The translations under genes were made by a program, and so were the position numbers. The notes under the pieces were generated by a model that saw nothing but the letters and a program-made list of their open reading frames with translations, had not been told where the DNA came from and did not search any database. Below, piece after piece: positions 45,614 to 54,925 of a stretch of 64,000 bases of DNA (position 1 is the first letter of the stretch; each line of letters starts with the position of its first letter). The stretch comes from JAHIYU01 sp964476155 (GTDB taxonomy: Bacteria > Krumholzibacteriota > Krumholzibacteriia > LZORAL124-64-63), in assembly GCA_964476155.1 (NCBI GenBank), contig CAYYYS010000005.1, forward strand, positions 45,110 to 109,109. Direction: 5' to 3'.

Positions 45614-47125
45614 TCAGAACGCCATGTGCGCGAAGGTCCGCGAGGCCTGATCGAAAAGCGCTCCCGGCACAACGCCCAAGAGCAGTACCAGTAATGCCAG
45701 CACAACCATTGTGAAGGCCACTTCCCAGCTCGTGCCTTCGTGCAGATCGCCCTCTGCAGGCTTGAAGTACATGACCACGATGACCCGCAGATAGTAATAG
45801 ACCGACAGCAGGGAGTTGATGACGCCCCAGATGGCCAGGGGCAGCAGCCCCGCCTTCACGACGGCATCGAAAATGTAGAACTTGCCCGCGAACCCGGCGG
45901 CCGGCGGAACGCCCGCCAGCGAAAAGAGAAACACCGCCAGGGTGGCCGCCGCCACGGGATGCCGGCGAGAGAGGCCGGCGTAGCCCGCAATGGCATCCGC
46001 CTCCGTTTTCCGGTCCCGGCTCAGATAGATGACCACGCCGAAGGCGCCCAGGTTCATCAGGGCGTAGACCACCAGGTAGAAGAGAACGGCGCCGCCCGCG
46101 GCACTCGCGATCTCCACGGTACGCGTCGCGGCCTCGGCGCTGTGGCCCGTGTTCAGTACGGCCAGCACCCCCAGCAACAGATAGCCCGCATGGGCGATGC
46201 TCGAGTAGGCCAGCATGCGCTTGATGCTGTCCTGTGAGAGCGCGACAATGTTGCCGATGGTCATGGTCAGCACGGCCAGAACAGACAGCAGCGGGAACCA
46301 GACGATCGAAAGCGAGGGTAGCATCAGCCAGACGAAACGCAGCAGCGCCGCCACCGCGGCGGCCTTGACGCCGGTCGCCATGAAGCCGGTCATGTAGGCG
46401 GGCGCCCCCTCGTAGACGTCGGGTGTCCACATGTGGAAGGGCACCATGGCGATCTTGAAACCGAAGGCGATCAGGATCAGACCACAGGCCAGGGGCAGCA
46501 GCACACTGCCGCTATCGGCGGCCATGGCCGCACCGATGGCGCCGTAGGACGTGCCGCCGGCCTGTCCATAGAGCAGGGCCATGCCCATCAGAAGCACGGC
46601 CGAAGCGAAAGCCCCCATGATCAGGTACTTGAAACCGGCCTCGCTGCTGCGCAACGAGCCGCGGTTTCCCGCGACCAGCACGTAGACCGACAAACTCATG
46701 GTCTCAACGGCAAGGAAGAGGCTCATCAGGTCGGTCGCCGCGGCCAGCAGCATCATGCCCAGGGTCGCGAACAGGATCAGGGGATAGAACTCGGCGCGGA
46801 AGCGACCGTCGCGATCGTAGAGACTGGTGGCGAAGACCACCGTCAACATGGAGATCGCGATGAACAGGAGATTGAAATAGTGGGTGTAGAGGTCGCTGGC
46901 GAGCATACCGTTCATGAGTGTGACGTCGCGGAACGTGCTCAGTCCCTGGGCCACCGCGGCCCCGAGCAGGACCAGCAGCGTCAACATGGACAGGTGATCC
47001 TTGCGCAGGCTCTTCACGAAGGCGTCCACCAGCATGACCAGCAGTCCGCCACAGGCGATCACCAGGTACGGCAGCATCTGCATCATTTGACTGCCGAGGG
47101 CGATTTCCGGAGTCATGGGGTTCAT
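45614..47125 (-). CDS. nuoN: NADH-quinone oxidoreductase subunit N
   Basis: Antiporter-like proton-pumping subunit of complex I, 503 residues and about 14 helices. It has the family core MVPFHMWTPDVYEGAP with the conserved Lys in the helices before it, and the discontinuous-helix segment RMLAYSSIAHAGYLL. The start ATG 47125 overlaps the nuoM stop as ATGA. Last gene of the operon. Confidence 0.96.
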   Translation of the reverse strand: MNPMTPEIALGSQMMQMLPYLVIACGGLLVMLVDAFVKSLRKDHLSMLTLLVLLGAAVAQGLSTFRDVTLMNGMLASDLYTHYFNLLFIAISMLTVVFATSLYDRDGRFRAEFYPLILFATLGMMLLAAATDLMSLFLAVETMSLSVYVLVAGNRGSLRSSEAGFKYLIMGAFASAVLLMGMALLYGQAGGTSYGAIGAAMAADSGSVLLPLACGLILIAFGFKIAMVPFHMWTPDVYEGAPAYMTGFMATGVKAAAVAALLRFVWLMLPSLSIVWFPLLSVLAVLTMTIGNIVALSQDSIKRMLAYSSIAHAGYLLLGVLAVLNTGHSAEAATRTVEIASAAGGAVLFYLVVYALMNLGAFGVVIYLSRDRKTEADAIAGYAGLSRRHPVAAATLAVFLFSLAGVPPAAGFAGKFYIFDAVVKAGLLPLAIWGVINSLLSVYYYLRVIVVMYFKPAEGDLHEGTSWEVAFTMVVLALLVLLLGVVPGALFDQASRTFAHMAF

Positions 47126-48687
47126 CGCTCATCCTCCGTACGCTCGACCAGCTGCAGGTCCGGAACAATCGTCAGGGCGTGATGCGTGTCCGATTCGGGT
47201 GCGATCCGCATCACGGGCTCCAGCAGCCGTTCGATGGACGGTTCCATCCGTTCGAGCAACGGCGCCGGCTTGACGCCCAGCAACACGATGAAGATCAGGA
47301 TCGGGATCAACACGATCCACTCCCGCAGGTTCAGGTCGGGAAGGTCGCGGTTGGCATCGTGGACCAGCTTGCCCAGGAAGACACGTTGGTACATCCACAA
47401 CATGTAGATGGCGCCCAGAACCACGCCGGTGACCGACAAAACCACCAGCAGTTTGGCGCCGGGCAGCAGTGTACTGGTATAGCTCCCGAAGAAGACCAGG
47501 AACTCGCCCGTAAACCCGCACAGACCCGGCAGTCCGATACTGGCCAGGGTCACGAACATGAAGACCGCCGCATAGGCGGGCATCACATGGGCCAGGCCAC
47601 CGAAGTCGCTGATCTCCCGGGTGTGGCGCCGTTCGTAGATGACACCGACCAGGAGGAAGAGCGCGCCGGTGGACAGGCCGTGGGCCAACATCTGGTAGAG
47701 TCCGCCGCCCACGCCGTGGACGGTCAGGCTGAACAGGCCCAGCACGACGAAGCCGAGGTGGCTGACGCTCGAATAGGCCACGAGTTTCTTGACGTCCTTT
47801 TGAACCATGGCCACCAGGGCGCCGTAGATGATGCCCACCACCGCCAGACGCGCGAGCCAGGGACCGAGAACCAGGACAGCCTCGGGAAACAGGGGAATCG
47901 CGAAGCGCAGCAGGCCGTAGGTGCCCATCTTCAGCAGGATGCCGGCCAGGATCACCGAGCCGGCCGTGGGCGCCTCGACATGAGCGTCGGGCAGCCAGGT
48001 GTGGAAGGGGAACAACGGCACCTTGATGGCGAAGGCCAGGGCGAAGGCCGTGAACAACCACATCTGCTCGGTACGCCCCAGATCCAGGAGCATGAACTTG
48101 TCGAGTTCCATGCTGCCAGCCTGGTAGTAGCAGTAGAGGATGGCCACGAGCATGAAGACCGAGCCCACCATCGTGTAGATGAAGAACTTCACCGCCGCGT
48201 AGATGCGTCGCTCGCCGCCCCAGATCCCGATCAGGAAATACATGGGGATCAGCATGGCTTCCCAGAAGAAGTAGAAGAGCAGCATGTCGCGGGCCAGGAA
48301 GGTGCCGATCATGGCTGTCTGCAGGAAGAGCAGGAAGCCCATGGCCTCGCGCACCCGGTCGTTGATGGCGTTCCAGGTACTCAGGATCACCAACGGACCG
48401 AGGAACGTGGTGAGCAGCACCAGGAAGAGCGAGACGCCGTCGAGTCCCAGGGAATACATGATCTTGCCGTTGGCCAGCCAAGCGACCTTCTCCACGAACT
48501 GGTCCCCGGCGTTGCCGACTTCGAAGTGCTTGTACAGATGCAACGAGAGTACGAAATCGATGATCGCCACGGCCAGGGCCGTGACGCGCGCCACCGTTTT
48601 CGAGCGTCCGAGCAGCAGGACCAGCACGGCACCCGCTAGCGGCACGAACGTGACCCAGGAAAGTATGTGGTCGGTTATAATCGACAC
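47122..48687 (-). CDS. nuoM: NADH-quinone oxidoreductase subunit M
   Basis: Antiporter-like membrane subunit, 521 residues, 14 helices. Signature segments are FLFAWEAML-like YFFWEAMLIPMYFLIGIWGG with the conserved Glu, PLFPFHTWLPDAHVEAPT, and KLVAYSSVSHLGFV. The start is GTG 48687 with AGGAGGGG upstream, 12 bases after nuoL. Confidence 0.97.
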   Translation of the reverse strand: MSIITDHILSWVTFVPLAGAVLVLLLGRSKTVARVTALAVAIIDFVLSLHLYKHFEVGNAGDQFVEKVAWLANGKIMYSLGLDGVSLFLVLLTTFLGPLVILSTWNAINDRVREAMGFLLFLQTAMIGTFLARDMLLFYFFWEAMLIPMYFLIGIWGGERRIYAAVKFFIYTMVGSVFMLVAILYCYYQAGSMELDKFMLLDLGRTEQMWLFTAFALAFAIKVPLFPFHTWLPDAHVEAPTAGSVILAGILLKMGTYGLLRFAIPLFPEAVLVLGPWLARLAVVGIIYGALVAMVQKDVKKLVAYSSVSHLGFVVLGLFSLTVHGVGGGLYQMLAHGLSTGALFLLVGVIYERRHTREISDFGGLAHVMPAYAAVFMFVTLASIGLPGLCGFTGEFLVFFGSYTSTLLPGAKLLVVLSVTGVVLGAIYMLWMYQRVFLGKLVHDANRDLPDLNLREWIVLIPILIFIVLLGVKPAPLLERMEPSIERLLEPVMRIAPESDTHHALTIVPDLQLVERTEDER

Positions 48688-48699
48688 AACTGCCCCCTC

Positions 48700-50733
48700 C
48701 TACGCCGTCAAGGTGAAGTAAAGTATGAACATCGCAATGCCCACCGAAAATACGTACGCATAGAAGCGTAACGAACCGTTCTGGAACAAGCGCAACAGGG
48801 AACTGATGATGGCCACCACGAAAGCCGACCCGTTGACCAGCAACCCGTCGATCAGGCCGGCATCCACCGTCTTCCAGAGGACTTTCTCCGAAAGGGCGTA
48901 GCCGGGCTTGATGAACGCGGCCTCGTAGGCCTCGTCCACATAGTACTTGTTCAGGATCACACGATGCGGGACGCCGCCCGCCAGCGCCTGGAGCTTCGTC
49001 GCGATACCCACCCGCTTGTTGTAGACCCACCAGCCGATCGTCAGGCCGAGCAGGGCCCAGAGCAGCGAGGTCGAAGCCAGGGTCCACTCCTTGGCCGCCT
49101 CCGCCGCATGGTCGAGGCCCGCGACGGCGTCATGGGTCGCGTGGGCCGCCGTCTCCCCCAGCGAGCCGTGCTCGACGGCCTGCAGGGTGTCGTGGTGCTC
49201 GACCACTTCGTGATGGAATACCGGCTCGAGCCACTGCTCGAAATGATTGGCACCGCCCATGAAGTGCGGGATACCGATCCAGCCGCCGGAGATCGACAAC
49301 ACGGCCAGGATCACCAAAGGCATGGTCATCGTCGCGGGCGATTCGTGGATGTGGTGCTTCACGTCGTCACTGGCGCGGTTGGTGCCAAAGAAGGTCAGTG
49401 AGACGAGACGCATCATGTAAAAAGCCGTCAGGCCCGCGCCCAGGAAACCCAGCACCCACAACCAGACGTTGCCCTCGGAAAAGGCTTTCCAGAGGATCTC
49501 GTCCTTGGAGAAGAAACCCGCGAAGGGGAAAACGCCGGCCAGGGCCACCGTGCCGATCATGAACGTGGGCCAGGTGAGCGGCATCTTCTTGCGCAGGCCG
49601 CCCATCAGGCGCATGTCCTGCTCGTTGCTCATGGCGTGAATGACCGAGCCGCTACCCAGGAACAGCAGGGCCTTGAAGAAGGCGTGGGTCATCAGATGGA
49701 AAATCCCGGCAGCGAAGGCGCCCACACCGCAGGCCAGCATCATGTAGCCGAGCTGGCTGACGGTCGAGTAGGCCAGCACCTTCTTGATGTCGTTCTGGGC
49801 CAGGGCGATTGTCGCCGCGAAGAGCGCCGTCACGCCGCCGACAATTGCGACGACCAACATGGCCGTGGGCGAGAGCGTGTAGATGAAGTTCAGCCGCGCG
49901 ATCATGTAGACCCCGGCGGTGACCATGGTCGCCGCGTGGATCAGGGCCGACACGGGAGTGGGGCCGGCCATGGCGTCGGGCAGCCAGATGTACAAGGGAA
50001 TCTGGGCCGACTTGCCCGTCGCACCCAGGAACAGCAACAGGCCGATCAGGGTTGCCGCGGGCGCGAGCAACGGCGCGTGGGCGGCCAGGGTACGGAACGA
50101 GAAGACGCCCTCGCCCGGCGCCAGGTGCGGCAGCAACGTCGCGCCGATGACCAACATGCCGAGCAGGAAACCGAAGTCGCCGATCCGGTTGACGATGAAG
50201 GCCTTCTTGCCGGCTGCCGCGTTGGCCTCGTCGGTAAACCAGAAGCTGATCAGCAGGTAGGAGCAGAGGCCCACCCCTTCCCAGCCCACGAAGAGCATCA
50301 CGAGGTTTTCGCCCAACACCAGCGTCAGCATGGCGAAGATGAACAGGTTCAGATAGGCGAAGAACCGGGTGTAGCCCGCGTCGTGCGCCATGTAACCCAG
50401 CGAGTAGATGTGAATGAGCAGACCGACGCCACTGACGACCAGAGCCATAACCGCGTTGAGCGGGTCCATGGCGAAACCGATGTCGATGGTCAGTTTGCCC
50501 ATGGCCATCCAGGTGCCCAGACTGTCGGTCACCAGACGCTCGGCCGGTTCCATGTCCACCAGGCGCAGGAAGACCCGCACCGACAGGGCAAAGGAAACCG
50601 CTACGGCGCCACAGGCGAGCAGTCCCGCCACGCGACGCGGCATGACCCGCAACAGCAGACCGTTGACTGCGGCGCCGATCAGGGGCACCAGCACGATCCA
50701 TCTCAAGGCTGTTTCCACGGCATGGGTATCCAA
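48700..50733 (-). CDS. nuoL: NADH-quinone oxidoreductase subunit L
   Basis: Distal proton-pumping subunit of complex I, 677 residues, with the ~15-helix core and the long C-terminal lateral helix region. Motifs: GWEGVGLCSYLLISFWF with the conserved Glu, IPLYIWLPDAMAGPTPVSAL and KVLAYSTVSQLGYM. A His-rich insert (~residues 505-530: FEQWLEPVFHHEVVEHHD) lies in a periplasmic loop before the lateral helix. The start is TTG 50733, preceded by GGAG nine bases away. Confidence 0.96.
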   Translation of the reverse strand: MDTHAVETALRWIVLVPLIGAAVNGLLLRVMPRRVAGLLACGAVAVSFALSVRVFLRLVDMEPAERLVTDSLGTWMAMGKLTIDIGFAMDPLNAVMALVVSGVGLLIHIYSLGYMAHDAGYTRFFAYLNLFIFAMLTLVLGENLVMLFVGWEGVGLCSYLLISFWFTDEANAAAGKKAFIVNRIGDFGFLLGMLVIGATLLPHLAPGEGVFSFRTLAAHAPLLAPAATLIGLLLFLGATGKSAQIPLYIWLPDAMAGPTPVSALIHAATMVTAGVYMIARLNFIYTLSPTAMLVVAIVGGVTALFAATIALAQNDIKKVLAYSTVSQLGYMMLACGVGAFAAGIFHLMTHAFFKALLFLGSGSVIHAMSNEQDMRLMGGLRKKMPLTWPTFMIGTVALAGVFPFAGFFSKDEILWKAFSEGNVWLWVLGFLGAGLTAFYMMRLVSLTFFGTNRASDDVKHHIHESPATMTMPLVILAVLSISGGWIGIPHFMGGANHFEQWLEPVFHHEVVEHHDTLQAVEHGSLGETAAHATHDAVAGLDHAAEAAKEWTLASTSLLWALLGLTIGWWVYNKRVGIATKLQALAGGVPHRVILNKYYVDEAYEAAFIKPGYALSEKVLWKTVDAGLIDGLLVNGSAFVVAIISSLLRLFQNGSLRFYAYVFSVGIAMFILYFTLTA

Positions 50734-50737
50734 AACG

Positions 50738-51043
50738 CTACTCCATGAGGGTCTTGAGTTCGTCCACGTTCACCGTCCGGCGCAGGCGGTAGATCTCCAC
50801 CAGGATCGCCAGACCGATGGCGGCTTCAGCTGCCGCCACGGCGAAATTCATCAGCACGAAGACATGTCCGGACAGGTCGCCGTGCACGCGCGAGTAGGCG
50901 GCGAAGACGACGTTCACGCCGCACAGCATGATCTCGATGCTCATGAGCATGATCAGGCTGTTGCGCCGCGTGACCACGCCGACCATTCCGGTCAGGAACA
51001 TGGCCGCCGCCAGCACGAGGTAATGGTTCAGTCCTATTGCCAC
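50738..51043 (-). CDS. nuoK: NADH-quinone oxidoreductase subunit K
   Basis: Three-helix membrane subunit of complex I, 101 residues, the normal size. It keeps both conserved helix glutamates (MSIEIMLCGVN and AAAEAAIGLAI). The start is GTG 51043 with GGAGG upstream, overlapping nuoJ by 10 bases; longer readings run inside nuoJ in another frame. Confidence 0.95.
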   Translation of the reverse strand: MAIGLNHYLVLAAAMFLTGMVGVVTRRNSLIMLMSIEIMLCGVNVVFAAYSRVHGDLSGHVFVLMNFAVAAAEAAIGLAILVEIYRLRRTVNVDELKTLME

Positions 51044-51549
51044 GGCAGGTCCTCCTCTTTGCGCCCCAGGGCCAGGGCGCCGACGATGGCGACCAGCAGG
51101 ATGATCGATATCAGTTCGAAAGCCAGCAGGTACCGGTTGAGCAGCAACTCGGCAACCCGCTCGGCGGTCCCGGCGGTATCGGGGGCCGCGGTGGCGAAGG
51201 CCGTCAGGCCGCTGCGGGTGAGCCAGCTGATCAGGGTCACCGCGATGGCGCCCGCGGGCAGACCGAGCAGGGCGAGACGCCAGAGACCGCGCCGCTCGCG
51301 CTCGGCCGGCAGGACCGGTCCCTGGAGCATCATGATCACGAAGAGAAAGAGAACCATGATGGCGCCGGCGTAGATGAGGATCTGCAGGATCGCCAAAAAA
51401 GGCGCCGACAACAGCGCGAAAACGCCCGCCGCGTTGACGAAGCTGAAGATCAACCACACGGCGGCCGACACGGCGCTGCGGCTCACGACCGTCATCACGG
51501 CCGCGCCGAGCATCAGGGCTCCGAAGAGGTAGAAAAGAAAGGTCTCCAC
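51034..51549 (-). CDS. nuoJ: NADH-quinone oxidoreductase subunit J
   Basis: Five-helix membrane subunit, 171 residues. It shows the conserved QILIYAGAIMVLFLFVIMML segment of the pi-bulge helix and the late LLAFELISIILLVAIVGAL helix. The start is GTG 51549, 21 bases after nuoI, with GGGAGG upstream. Confidence 0.95.
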   Translation of the reverse strand: METFLFYLFGALMLGAAVMTVVSRSAVSAAVWLIFSFVNAAGVFALLSAPFLAILQILIYAGAIMVLFLFVIMMLQGPVLPAERERRGLWRLALLGLPAGAIAVTLISWLTRSGLTAFATAAPDTAGTAERVAELLLNRYLLAFELISIILLVAIVGALALGRKEEDLPWQ

Positions 51550-51570
51550 GTCTGCTTGCCTCCCGGACCG

Positions 51571-52074
51571 TCAGAGTGTCCCGTTCGTCCCGTCGTTCAG
51601 CAGGAATTCCTTGTTCACGTAGAACTTGGCCCGCGTGTCGGCCACGATCTCGTAGATGCCCGTATCCAGCCGGATGGCGTCACACGGGCAGGCCTCTTCG
51701 CAGAGACCGCAGTAGACACAGCGCAGCAGGTCGATCTCGAACGTGGCCGGATACTTCTCGATCGTCGGATCGGTATGTTCGGCCGCCGTGATGTGAATGC
51801 AGTCGGCCGGACAGGCGGTGCTGCACATCATGCAGGCGACACAACGGGGTGACCCGTCCTCTCGCTGCATCAGGCGGTGACGACCACGAAAGCGATCGCT
51901 GTATCGCGGCTTCTCCTCCGGATACTGGACCGTGGGCATGTCGTTCATGTAGAAGATGTTCCGCACCAGGTGCTTGATGGTGATCCAAAGCCCCCGGAAC
52001 ACCTCCCCCACATAGAGGCGCTCGCGGAAGTTCATCTCCGCGCCGTAGTCGTGTTGCTTACCGTTCGTCCTCAT
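51571..52074 (-). CDS. nuoI: NADH-quinone oxidoreductase subunit I
   Basis: Peripheral-arm ferredoxin-like subunit carrying clusters N6a and N6b, 167 residues. Two CxxCxxCxxxCP motifs: Cys78/81/84/88 and Cys119/122/125/129. An amphipathic N-terminal helix binds the membrane. ATG 52074 gives 13 residues before a second Met (MNFRERLY) that could be the true start. Confidence 0.96.
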   Translation of the reverse strand: MRTNGKQHDYGAEMNFRERLYVGEVFRGLWITIKHLVRNIFYMNDMPTVQYPEEKPRYSDRFRGRHRLMQREDGSPRCVACMMCSTACPADCIHITAAEHTDPTIEKYPATFEIDLLRCVYCGLCEEACPCDAIRLDTGIYEIVADTRAKFYVNKEFLLNDGTNGTL

Positions 52075-52096
52075 ATCCTCGTACCTCGGAAAGAGC

Positions 52097-53368
52097 CTAG
52101 ACCAGGGCGACCCAGATCGCCGTGACCACCAGATTCGCCAGAGCGATCGGCAGCATGATTTTCCAGCCCAGGTTCATGAGCTGATCGTATCTGAAGCGCG
52201 GCAGTGTCCAGCGCACCCAGACGAACAACCAGCAGAAAAAGACCACCTTGAACACGAAGGCATTCACCTGCAGCAGGGTGGCGAAGATCGACGCGGCCTG
52301 CGGTCCCACGTTCCAGGGCTGCAGGGCAAACCCGGCCAGCGAGCCGACGCATATGACCGCGAACACCGTGCCCAGGATACCGGGCTCCCGGTCGCGTGCG
52401 TCACCGAACTTGTTGCGCTCCCTCACCGACCGCCGGAAAAAGAGCATGGCGATGATGCCGGTCACCAAGGTCTCCAGAACCATCACCAACGGCAGCAGGG
52501 TCTGCGCGTTGGTCGTGATGACGGCGCGTGAAAGCCAGGGGATGTTCCAGCCGCCGAAAAAGAGGGTCGCGATCAGGGCCGCGCCCACCACCAGGTTGGC
52601 GTATTCGGCCATATAGAAGAGTGCGAACTTCATGGAGCTGTATTCGACGTGATAACCGCAGACCAGCTCCGATTCACCTTCGGGCAGATCGAAGGGCGTG
52701 CGATTCAACTCGGCAAAGATCGCCGTGATGAAAAGTAGCGCGCCGACCGGCTGGATGACCACGCCCCACTTGGGCAAAAAGCCCAGGATCAGGTCCCCCT
52801 GCCCCGCCACGATCTCGGTCATGCGCAGGGACTCGAAGACCAGCAGCAGGCCCATGATCGACAGGCCCATGCTGATCTCGTAGCTGATCATCTGGGACGT
52901 CGCCCGCAGGGCACCCAGAAAAGCGTACTTGTTGTTGGACGCCCAGCCCCCCAGCACCACGCCGTAGGTCCCCAGACTGGCGATGCCGAGTACGAACAGA
53001 ATGCCCACGTTCAGATCGGCGACCACCAGGGGAATCTGTTTGCCGCCGATTTCTAGAAAGTCGCCGAACGGTATGACGGCGTAGGTCAACAGGGCCACGA
53101 AGAACACCACGAAGGGAGCGAAAGCATAGAAGAAACCATGTATGTTCGCGGGACGCACGTCCTCCTTGAACAGCAGCTTCAACACGTCGGCAATGGGATG
53201 AACCAACCCGCCCAGCCGAATCCCGGCCACGCTCGCCCGGTTGGGACCGATCCGATCCTGGATCATGGCCGAGCCCTTGCGCTCCGCCCAGATCAGCACC
53301 GGCACCAGGCCGATGACCAGGACCAGCATGAAGACGATCTTCAGCAGAGTCGTCACCACGAGTTCCAT
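52097..53368 (-). CDS. nuoH: NADH-quinone oxidoreductase subunit H
   Basis: Membrane subunit forming the quinone site with NuoB/D, 423 residues, about nine helices. Family segments: RIGPNRASVAGIRLGGLVHP, FAELNRTPFDLPEGESELV and FVWVRWTLPRFRYDQLMNLGW. ATG 53368 overlaps the nuoG stop as TGATG. Confidence 0.97.
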   Translation of the reverse strand: MELVVTTLLKIVFMLVLVIGLVPVLIWAERKGSAMIQDRIGPNRASVAGIRLGGLVHPIADVLKLLFKEDVRPANIHGFFYAFAPFVVFFVALLTYAVIPFGDFLEIGGKQIPLVVADLNVGILFVLGIASLGTYGVVLGGWASNNKYAFLGALRATSQMISYEISMGLSIMGLLLVFESLRMTEIVAGQGDLILGFLPKWGVVIQPVGALLFITAIFAELNRTPFDLPEGESELVCGYHVEYSSMKFALFYMAEYANLVVGAALIATLFFGGWNIPWLSRAVITTNAQTLLPLVMVLETLVTGIIAMLFFRRSVRERNKFGDARDREPGILGTVFAVICVGSLAGFALQPWNVGPQAASIFATLLQVNAFVFKVVFFCWLFVWVRWTLPRFRYDQLMNLGWKIMLPIALANLVVTAIWVALV

Positions 53369-54921
53369 CAGACCTCACCTCCAGGGCCCGCGTCGGCGAG
53401 GGCCGATCCGGACGTTCCGATCGAATTCAGGTCGAGCCCACCCAGGGCCGCGACGCGTTCGGCAACGCCACGGCGGAGTTCGGGGAGACCTTCAGGTTGT
53501 GTTTCCGTGGATGTCCGGCCCAGCCATTCGGCCAGGAAGCGCCAGTCCTCACGCGCTTCGCCAGGCCGGGCTACGACGAGGCGAATCATCTGGAGTCGGC
53601 CCTTGCCGTTGGCGAATATACCGTCGCGCTCGGCCCAACTGCTCGTGGGGATCACGATTTGCGCGGCGGCGGCCGTGGCGTTGCCGTGGGTACCCAGATA
53701 AACCAGCGTCTTGTCGGCCAACGCTTCGGCCACGGCGGGTGAATCGCCCACCGGGTCGCCACCGTAGACGATCACGGCGTCCCCGGTGCCGCGGATCCGC
53801 GCGGCCAGATCGTCGCCGCTCAACTCGCTGATGTCGAGCCAGGCCAGGGCCTGGCGATTCGGCGTTCGGTCGGTGGACAGCAGCATATCATCGCCCCCGT
53901 CCCGTCCCGCTTCGGCGGGTCCGGAGACCACGGCTTCATCCCCGGCCAGTCGTTTGAACAGGTCCATCTCCTCGAGCGTCTGACAAGGCGAGATCACGGC
54001 CAGGCCGGCTTTGCCCAGGGCGTCGAGTCGCGACCACAGCTGGGCCCAGGACGCCTCGCGCTGCTGGTTGCCATCGGCGATCAGGGGGACGTCGAGCCGG
54101 CTCTCGGCGTGGACTTTGCGGTATTCCAGCCGACCCAGATCACACATCCAACGTCCATTGACCGCATCGTTCAGCCGGGGCTTGATGCGGTAGATACGCT
54201 CGGCCTCGTGGTCGACGCGGATATTACAACCCGTTGCGCAGCCGGGACAGATCGATTGGGTGCTTTTCAACAGCCAGACCCGTTTCTTGAAACGAAAATC
54301 ACGGCTGGTCAGCGCGCCGACCGGGCAGAGGTCCACCGTGTTCAGACTGTAGTTGTTGTTTAATTCCTTGCCCGGCGCGATACCGATTTCGGCCCGATCG
54401 CCCCGGTTGAAGATGCCCATTTCCGCAGTCCCCGTCACATGATCACAGAACCGCACACAACGGCTGCAGAGGACGCAGCGCTCCTTGTCCAGAATCACGT
54501 AGGGACCGATGACCTGGGCCTTGCCCTTGTTGACCTTGTCGTCCTTCGCCACCTCGGACTCGTACAGGCCGTACGCCATGTACTGGTCCTGCAGGCCGCA
54601 CTCGCCGGCCTGGTCGCAGATGGGGCAATCGACCGGATGGTTGATCAGGTGCATTTCCAACACCCGTTGCGACGCCTGACGAACTTTCTCGCTACGCGTG
54701 CTCACGACCATGCCTTCGCGAACGGTCGTGTTGCAGGCGATGGTCAACTTGGGCATCCCCTCGATCTCCACCTGGCACAGGCGGCACACGCCTGCGATGG
54801 GCAGATCGGGGTGATAACAAAAATGCGGCAAGGCCTCGCCGCGAGCCTCCCGACAAGCGTCGAACAGGGAGGTCCCCTCGGCGTATTCCAGTTCCTGGCC
54901 GTCGATCGTCAACTTGACCAT
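53368..54921 (-). CDS. nuoG: NADH-quinone oxidoreductase subunit G (short form)
   Basis: Iron-sulfur subunit of the NADH module, only 517 residues against 700-900 for E. coli or Thermus. N-terminal cluster ligands are all visible: N1b Cys35/46/49/63, N5 His95/Cys99/102/108, N4 Cys149/152/155 and Cys199. The N7 motif Cx2Cx3Cx27C is also present (Cys225/228/232/260). After it only ~250 residues of the molybdopterin-oxidoreductase-like region remain (GRWMCDLGRLEYR onward), so that domain is shortened. Complex I NuoG binds no molybdenum. nuoF stops 4 bases before... its ATG follows the nuoF stop by 4 bases. Confidence 0.95.
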   Translation of the reverse strand: MVKLTIDGQELEYAEGTSLFDACREARGEALPHFCYHPDLPIAGVCRLCQVEIEGMPKLTIACNTTVREGMVVSTRSEKVRQASQRVLEMHLINHPVDCPICDQAGECGLQDQYMAYGLYESEVAKDDKVNKGKAQVIGPYVILDKERCVLCSRCVRFCDHVTGTAEMGIFNRGDRAEIGIAPGKELNNNYSLNTVDLCPVGALTSRDFRFKKRVWLLKSTQSICPGCATGCNIRVDHEAERIYRIKPRLNDAVNGRWMCDLGRLEYRKVHAESRLDVPLIADGNQQREASWAQLWSRLDALGKAGLAVISPCQTLEEMDLFKRLAGDEAVVSGPAEAGRDGGDDMLLSTDRTPNRQALAWLDISELSGDDLAARIRGTGDAVIVYGGDPVGDSPAVAEALADKTLVYLGTHGNATAAAAQIVIPTSSWAERDGIFANGKGRLQMIRLVVARPGEAREDWRFLAEWLGRTSTETQPEGLPELRRGVAERVAALGGLDLNSIGTSGSALADAGPGGEV

Positions 54922-54925
54922 GGCG

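Noticed and set aside
47129..49087. Very long ORFs in other frames over nuo genes (e.g. 652 codons here; 486 codons at 47179-48639 plus; 514 codons at 56960-58504 plus)
   Set aside because: GC-rich codon bias leaves shadow frames open. The translations are Arg/Gly/Pro/His-rich without motifs, while the overlapping frames are unmistakable nuo genes.
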